Shown: one piece after another, positions 6,049-9,073 of the stretch
Layout of the letters: every line of letters begins with the position of its first letter
Position numbering within the stretch: position 1 is the first letter of the stretch
Origin: an uncultured Oscillospiraceae bacterium
GTDB lineage: Bacteria > Bacillota > Clostridia > Oscillospirales > Oscillospiraceae
Length of the DNA: 9,073 nucleotides
Assembly (NCBI GenBank): GCA_934569425.1
Contig: CAKTKM010000054.1
Coordinates: forward strand, 1 to 9,073
Direction of reading: 5' to 3'
Notes under the pieces: model-generated
Seen by the model: the letters and a program-made list of their open reading frames with translations, nothing else
What the model was told of the DNA's origin: nothing
Databases searched by the model: none
Made by a program: the position numbers and the translations under genes

Positions 6049-7497
6049 TTACACGATGGCTCCGGCGATGGATTCCATCACCGACAACACGCCGTTGGGG
6101 AACAGACCCATCAGTCCGCAGATGGCCGCGAAGATCACCAGCGGTACCGCGATGCCCGCAGGCTCGCGGATAGGGGACAGATCCAGTTCTCCGGTATCAT
6201 GGCCGGGGAAGAAGGCGGAGATCACCGGCGGGAACAGGTATCCAGCGGTAAACAGCGCCGACAGGATCAGCGTTACCGGCACCAGATAGCCCAGTACGCC
6301 CGGCAGAGCCTCCAGCGCCGCCGTGGCCAGATACCATTTGCTGAAAAAACCGCCGAAGGGAGGAATACCCACCAGCGACAAGGACACCAGCGTAAAGCAG
6401 AGGAACGTCACCGGCATCCGCCGCCCAAGACCCCGCAGCTCGTCCACACGGGTCCTGTGAGTCAGCAGGATAATGGATCCGGCGCATTGGAAAATGGCGA
6501 TCTTGGCTGCCGCATGGAAAAACAGCTGCAGCATGGAGCCGGTAAACCCATCGGTTGACAGGATGAACAGACCCAGCAGTACATAGGAGATCTGCGAGAT
6601 ACTGGAATAAGCCAGCCGCTTTTTCAGCTCCTTTTCCAGACAGCCCATAAAGGAACCCATAAAAATGGAGACCAGTACAAGGATCAGACACACCGTCTGC
6701 ACCCACGTTCCCCGCAGCAGTCCTGCTCCCGCGGTAAAGAAGATGGTGCGCAGCACGGCGATCACACCGGCCTTGGCGATCAGGCCGCTCAGCAGCGCCG
6801 AAGCCGGTGCCGGCGCGGCGGGATGGGCACTGGGCAGCCAGTTGTGCAGCGGGAAAAGACCGGCCTTCGCGCCAAAGCCAAGGATCATACAAAACACCGC
6901 CGAGAGCGTCAGGGGCGTGGCCTCCGTCATGGTTCCACCCGCCACGAAGGACAGGCTGCCGCAGTGGAAATACAGCACCACTACGCCGAACAGCGCCACG
7001 AACGCACCGCCCACCGAATAGAACAGATACTTGTAAGCGCCGATAATGGCCTTTTTCTTCAGCTCGTGCAGCACCAGCGGCGCGCTGCACAGGGTGGTCA
7101 ATTCATAGAACAGATACAGCGTGACCATATCTGCCGCCAGCGCGGTACCCAACAGCACCGCCTCGGTGGTGAACAGAAATACATAGAACCGCGGCTCGCC
7201 TCCGCTGTGGGGCATATACACCGCCGCATAGGGGATGGTCAGCAGCCAGCAGACCGTGGTGACCACGGCGAAAACCGCCGCCACGCCGTCCATCCGCAGC
7301 GAAAAAGTCAGCGACTCGCTGAAATGGATCACCGGCGTACCCCAGTCTCTGCCGGATACAGCGGCGTAGATCACCAGCGCTGTCAGCGCGGCCTGTGCCG
7401 CCGCCAACACGGGGGTCAGCCGCCGCGCCTTTTCCTCTTTGCAGAAGGCACAGCCGATCCCCAGCAGGAAGGGCAGCAGAAGGATCAAATACAGCAT
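6049..7497 (-). CDS. Antiporter-like ion-translocating subunit (MrpD/NuoN-like), second of four
   Basis: A 482-residue membrane protein with about 14 predicted helices. Pump residues are intact: E132 in LFYELTTL (TM5), K211 in FGAKAGLFPLH (TM7), K242 in LIAKAG (TM8), K332 in FHAAAK (TM11) and K387 in FFSKWY (TM12). The TM7-TM8 link carries LPSAHPAAPAPASALLSG, typical of MrpD and hydrogenase-linked antiporter subunits. Overall it is most like the following 487-residue subunit. The ATG at 7497 is 22 bases after the preceding stop. Two purine-rich sites (AAGGAAAGGAG) lie upstream, but the nearer one is about 13 bases away, which is long. No better in-frame start exists, and the N-terminus (MLYLILLLPFLLG) is family-like. 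It forms part of the membrane arm of an Mrp-, hydrogenase- or complex I-like assembly. Confidence 0.94.
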   Translation of the reverse strand: MLYLILLLPFLLGIGCAFCKEEKARRLTPVLAAAQAALTALVIYAAVSGRDWGTPVIHFSESLTFSLRMDGVAAVFAVVTTVCWLLTIPYAAVYMPHSGGEPRFYVFLFTTEAVLLGTALAADMVTLYLFYELTTLCSAPLVLHELKKKAIIGAYKYLFYSVGGAFVALFGVVVLYFHCGSLSFVAGGTMTEATPLTLSAVFCMILGFGAKAGLFPLHNWLPSAHPAAPAPASALLSGLIAKAGVIAVLRTIFFTAGAGLLRGTWVQTVCLILVLVSIFMGSFMGCLEKELKKRLAYSSISQISYVLLGLFILSTDGFTGSMLQLFFHAAAKIAIFQCAGSIILLTHRTRVDELRGLGRRMPVTFLCFTLVSLSLVGIPPFGGFFSKWYLATAALEALPGVLGYLVPVTLILSALFTAGYLFPPVISAFFPGHDTGELDLSPIREPAGIAVPLVIFAAICGLMGLFPNGVLSVMESIAGAIV

Positions 7498-7519
7498 ATG
7501 ATACGTTCCACTCCTTTCC

Positions 7520-9016
7520 TTAGTATTGGCAGAACAGGCCGAAGCCCTGCTGCAGCAGCGCCGTCAGCGGCGCGGAATGAATACCGATCACAAGTCCGAT
7601 GGCCAGCAGCGCCATGGCCGGCACCGCTTTGTACCACGCGGGACGCTGCACGCTCAGCGCAGCCCCATCCTTCTGGGGCAGCCACAGCACCATGGCCGTA
7701 TACAGGAAATACAGCACATTCAGCAGCGTGGAGACAGCCAGCGCCAGCAGCACGGGCCATTTCTGCCACGTCATGCCGAAGGCCGCCTGCGCGAATTGCA
7801 GCTTGGGGATAAAACCGATGAACAACGGCACGCCCACCATGCTGAGGGCGCCTGCCGTAAACAGCACGCCGGCCGTTACGTTGCGGTGACCCGCACCCTG
7901 CAGGCTGGGGAAGTCCATATGCCCGCCGGAAGCTTCTGCCAGCTCCGACGCGGACAAAAACAGCATGGGCTTTGTCAGCGCGTGGGAGAAGATATGCAGG
8001 AACGCCGCCAGCAGCGCCGCCTGTGTCCCCATCCCCAGCCCCATGTAAATATAGCCGATCTGGGCGGCGGAGGAATACGCCACCATGGTGGTCAGCCGTT
8101 TGGCGCGGATAGCGGAGATGGATCCCACGATCATACCGGCGATGCCGAAGATCAGCAGCACCGACTGGATGCCGCTGGCCGCAAACACCTCGATGCCCAC
8201 CGCCCGGTAAATGATCTTGATCAGCAGCAGGATGTAGGCCTTGGACACCACGCCTGACAGAATACCGGAGGATGCGGGCGTTGCCCGCCCGTAAGTATCC
8301 GGCATCCAGAAATGAAAGGGAAACAGGCCGGACTTGATGGCCAGACCCGCCGTCATCAGACCGATGGCCACCGTCATGGAAAACCGGTACGTTCCCTCAT
8401 TCCAAAGCGCCGCAATGGTTTCGTGGAGCTGAGGGAACAGCAGATGTCCGCTGATGGAGTAGGTATAGATGACGCCGATCAGAAACAGGCCGGAACCCAC
8501 CAGCGCGAAGACCATGTACCGCGCCGAGGCGATCAGTGCGCGTCCGCTGTCGCGAGCTGACAGCAGGGCGCAGGAGGCGATGGTGCAGATCTCGATAAAG
8601 ACATACCCTGTGAAAATATCGTTGGTATAGGACAGCACCAGCAGGGAGACCAGCGTCAGATCCACCATGCTCCAATAGAGATGCCGCCGTTTGTCTGGAA
8701 TGTCCCGCAGGATGCGGTCCATGCCCCCCAGCACACTCAGCAGCAGCACCACGGAGAACAGCAGCGCCATCAGCGGTTCGATGACGCCCGCTGCGATCTC
8801 GTTGCCCCATGGCGCGGGGAAGTGACCCATCATGTAGGCGTAGCTGATGTTGTTGCTGGCGCAGAACCACAGCACGCAGCTCTGCAGGACGATGGAAACA
8901 CACAAGAGGCCGATGGTCAGCCGCCGTCCCCAACGGTCGCCCACCACGAAGGTGGTCACGGCGCACAGCAGGCACAGAATGATGGAGAAGAAGGGAAAGT
9001 TCTGCACAAAGCTCAT
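7520..9016 (-). CDS. MrpD-like cation/proton antiporter subunit, first of four
   Basis: A 498-residue membrane protein with about 14 predicted helices, matching the length of MrpD (MnhD). E142 in YVFIEICTIASC and K228 in LAIKSGLFPFHFWMPD correspond to the essential TM5 glutamate and TM7 lysine of MrpD. K259 in VVSKAY (TM8), K349 in FSHALTKP (TM11) and K405 in FIPK (TM12) complete the polar axis. The loop at residues 236-256 (FWMPD followed by TPASSGILSG) is Mrp-type. It is the most divergent of the four subunits here: the TM11 segment ends in LFLSASE where two of the others have CAGS. The ATG at 9016 has GGGAGG six bases upstream and overlaps the preceding stop as ATGA. That is the tight C-to-D arrangement expected of an mrp-like operon. 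Which ion is exchanged cannot be told from sequence. Confidence 0.93.
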   Translation of the reverse strand: MSFVQNFPFFSIILCLLCAVTTFVVGDRWGRRLTIGLLCVSIVLQSCVLWFCASNNISYAYMMGHFPAPWGNEIAAGVIEPLMALLFSVVLLLSVLGGMDRILRDIPDKRRHLYWSMVDLTLVSLLVLSYTNDIFTGYVFIEICTIASCALLSARDSGRALIASARYMVFALVGSGLFLIGVIYTYSISGHLLFPQLHETIAALWNEGTYRFSMTVAIGLMTAGLAIKSGLFPFHFWMPDTYGRATPASSGILSGVVSKAYILLLIKIIYRAVGIEVFAASGIQSVLLIFGIAGMIVGSISAIRAKRLTTMVAYSSAAQIGYIYMGLGMGTQAALLAAFLHIFSHALTKPMLFLSASELAEASGGHMDFPSLQGAGHRNVTAGVLFTAGALSMVGVPLFIGFIPKLQFAQAAFGMTWQKWPVLLALAVSTLLNVLYFLYTAMVLWLPQKDGAALSVQRPAWYKAVPAMALLAIGLVIGIHSAPLTALLQQGFGLFCQY

Positions 9017-9073
9017 ACGCGCCCTCCCTTCCGCCGGTCGGACATCATCACATACAGGGTGTCCATATCCAGC
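9013..9073 (-). CDS. 3' end of a small upstream subunit gene, probably MrpC/NuoK-like
   Basis: The last 19 codons of a gene entering from the right edge encode LDMDTLYVMMSDRRKGGRV and end in TGA. The stop overlaps the next start (ATGA). MrpC-type subunits commonly end, after their last helix, in a short cytoplasmic tail of the kind YGT-x-D-x-(D/E)-x-L. The LDMDTL here fits that pattern, and MrpC precedes MrpD in mrp operons. The tail is too short for a firm call. Confidence 0.5.
   Translation of the reverse strand, partial: LDMDTLYVMMSDRRKGGRV

Noticed and set aside
7486..7519. Possible frameshift or missed start at the 482-residue gene because its ribosome binding site is far from the ATG
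   Set aside because: No in-frame start is closer to the purine-rich site, and the N-terminus at 7497 is a normal first helix for the family. The long spacing is odd but not evidence of an error.
2614..9073. Calling the operon a true complex I (nuo) or a true mrp operon with gene symbols
   Set aside because: No NADH-, hydrogenase- or MrpB/E/F/G-type gene is visible, and the four subunits mix NuoL/M/N and MrpD features. Symbols would claim more than the sequence shows.

Overview
The window comes from a moderately GC-rich Firmicute. I infer an anaerobic gut-type Clostridia, probably near the Oscillospiraceae. The basis is the base composition, strong AGGAGG-type ribosome binding sites, a Clostridia-like M18 aminopeptidase, a barnase-family lipoprotein, and Mrp/complex I-like ion-pump genes arranged as in anaerobes. 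Every gene I can support reads on the minus strand, so transcription runs from high to low coordinates. I see no tRNA, rRNA, CRISPR array, insertion sequence or phage gene.

Positions 9073 to 2575 hold the 3' part of an operon for a membrane ion-translocating complex. It begins with the last 19 codons of a gene whose tail resembles the C-terminus of MrpC/NuoK-type subunits. Four large antiporter-like subunits follow, of 498, 482, 487 and about 653 residues, with overlaps or gaps of only a few bases. All four keep the glutamate and lysines used for proton transfer in complex I and Mrp antiporters. The last is NuoL-like and has a long, unusual C-terminal tail. A GC-rich hairpin followed by four T closes the operon. 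No redox subunit (NuoBCD or hydrogenase) is in view, so the window cannot say whether the complex is an Mrp antiporter, a membrane-bound hydrogenase or a complex I relative.

Positions 2574 to 1063 hold a stand-alone M18 zinc aminopeptidase gene with its own likely promoter and a perfect 13-bp terminator hairpin.

Positions 1051 to 1 hold a second small operon with its own likely promoter. It encodes a four-helix membrane protein of unknown function, then a barnase-family ribonuclease that carries a lipoprotein signal peptide and a low-complexity linker. Two bases later a gene begins whose 17 visible residues look like the N-terminus of barstar, the barnase inhibitor. The layout suggests an exported, membrane-tethered RNase made together with its cytoplasmic inhibitor, plus a possible membrane partner.
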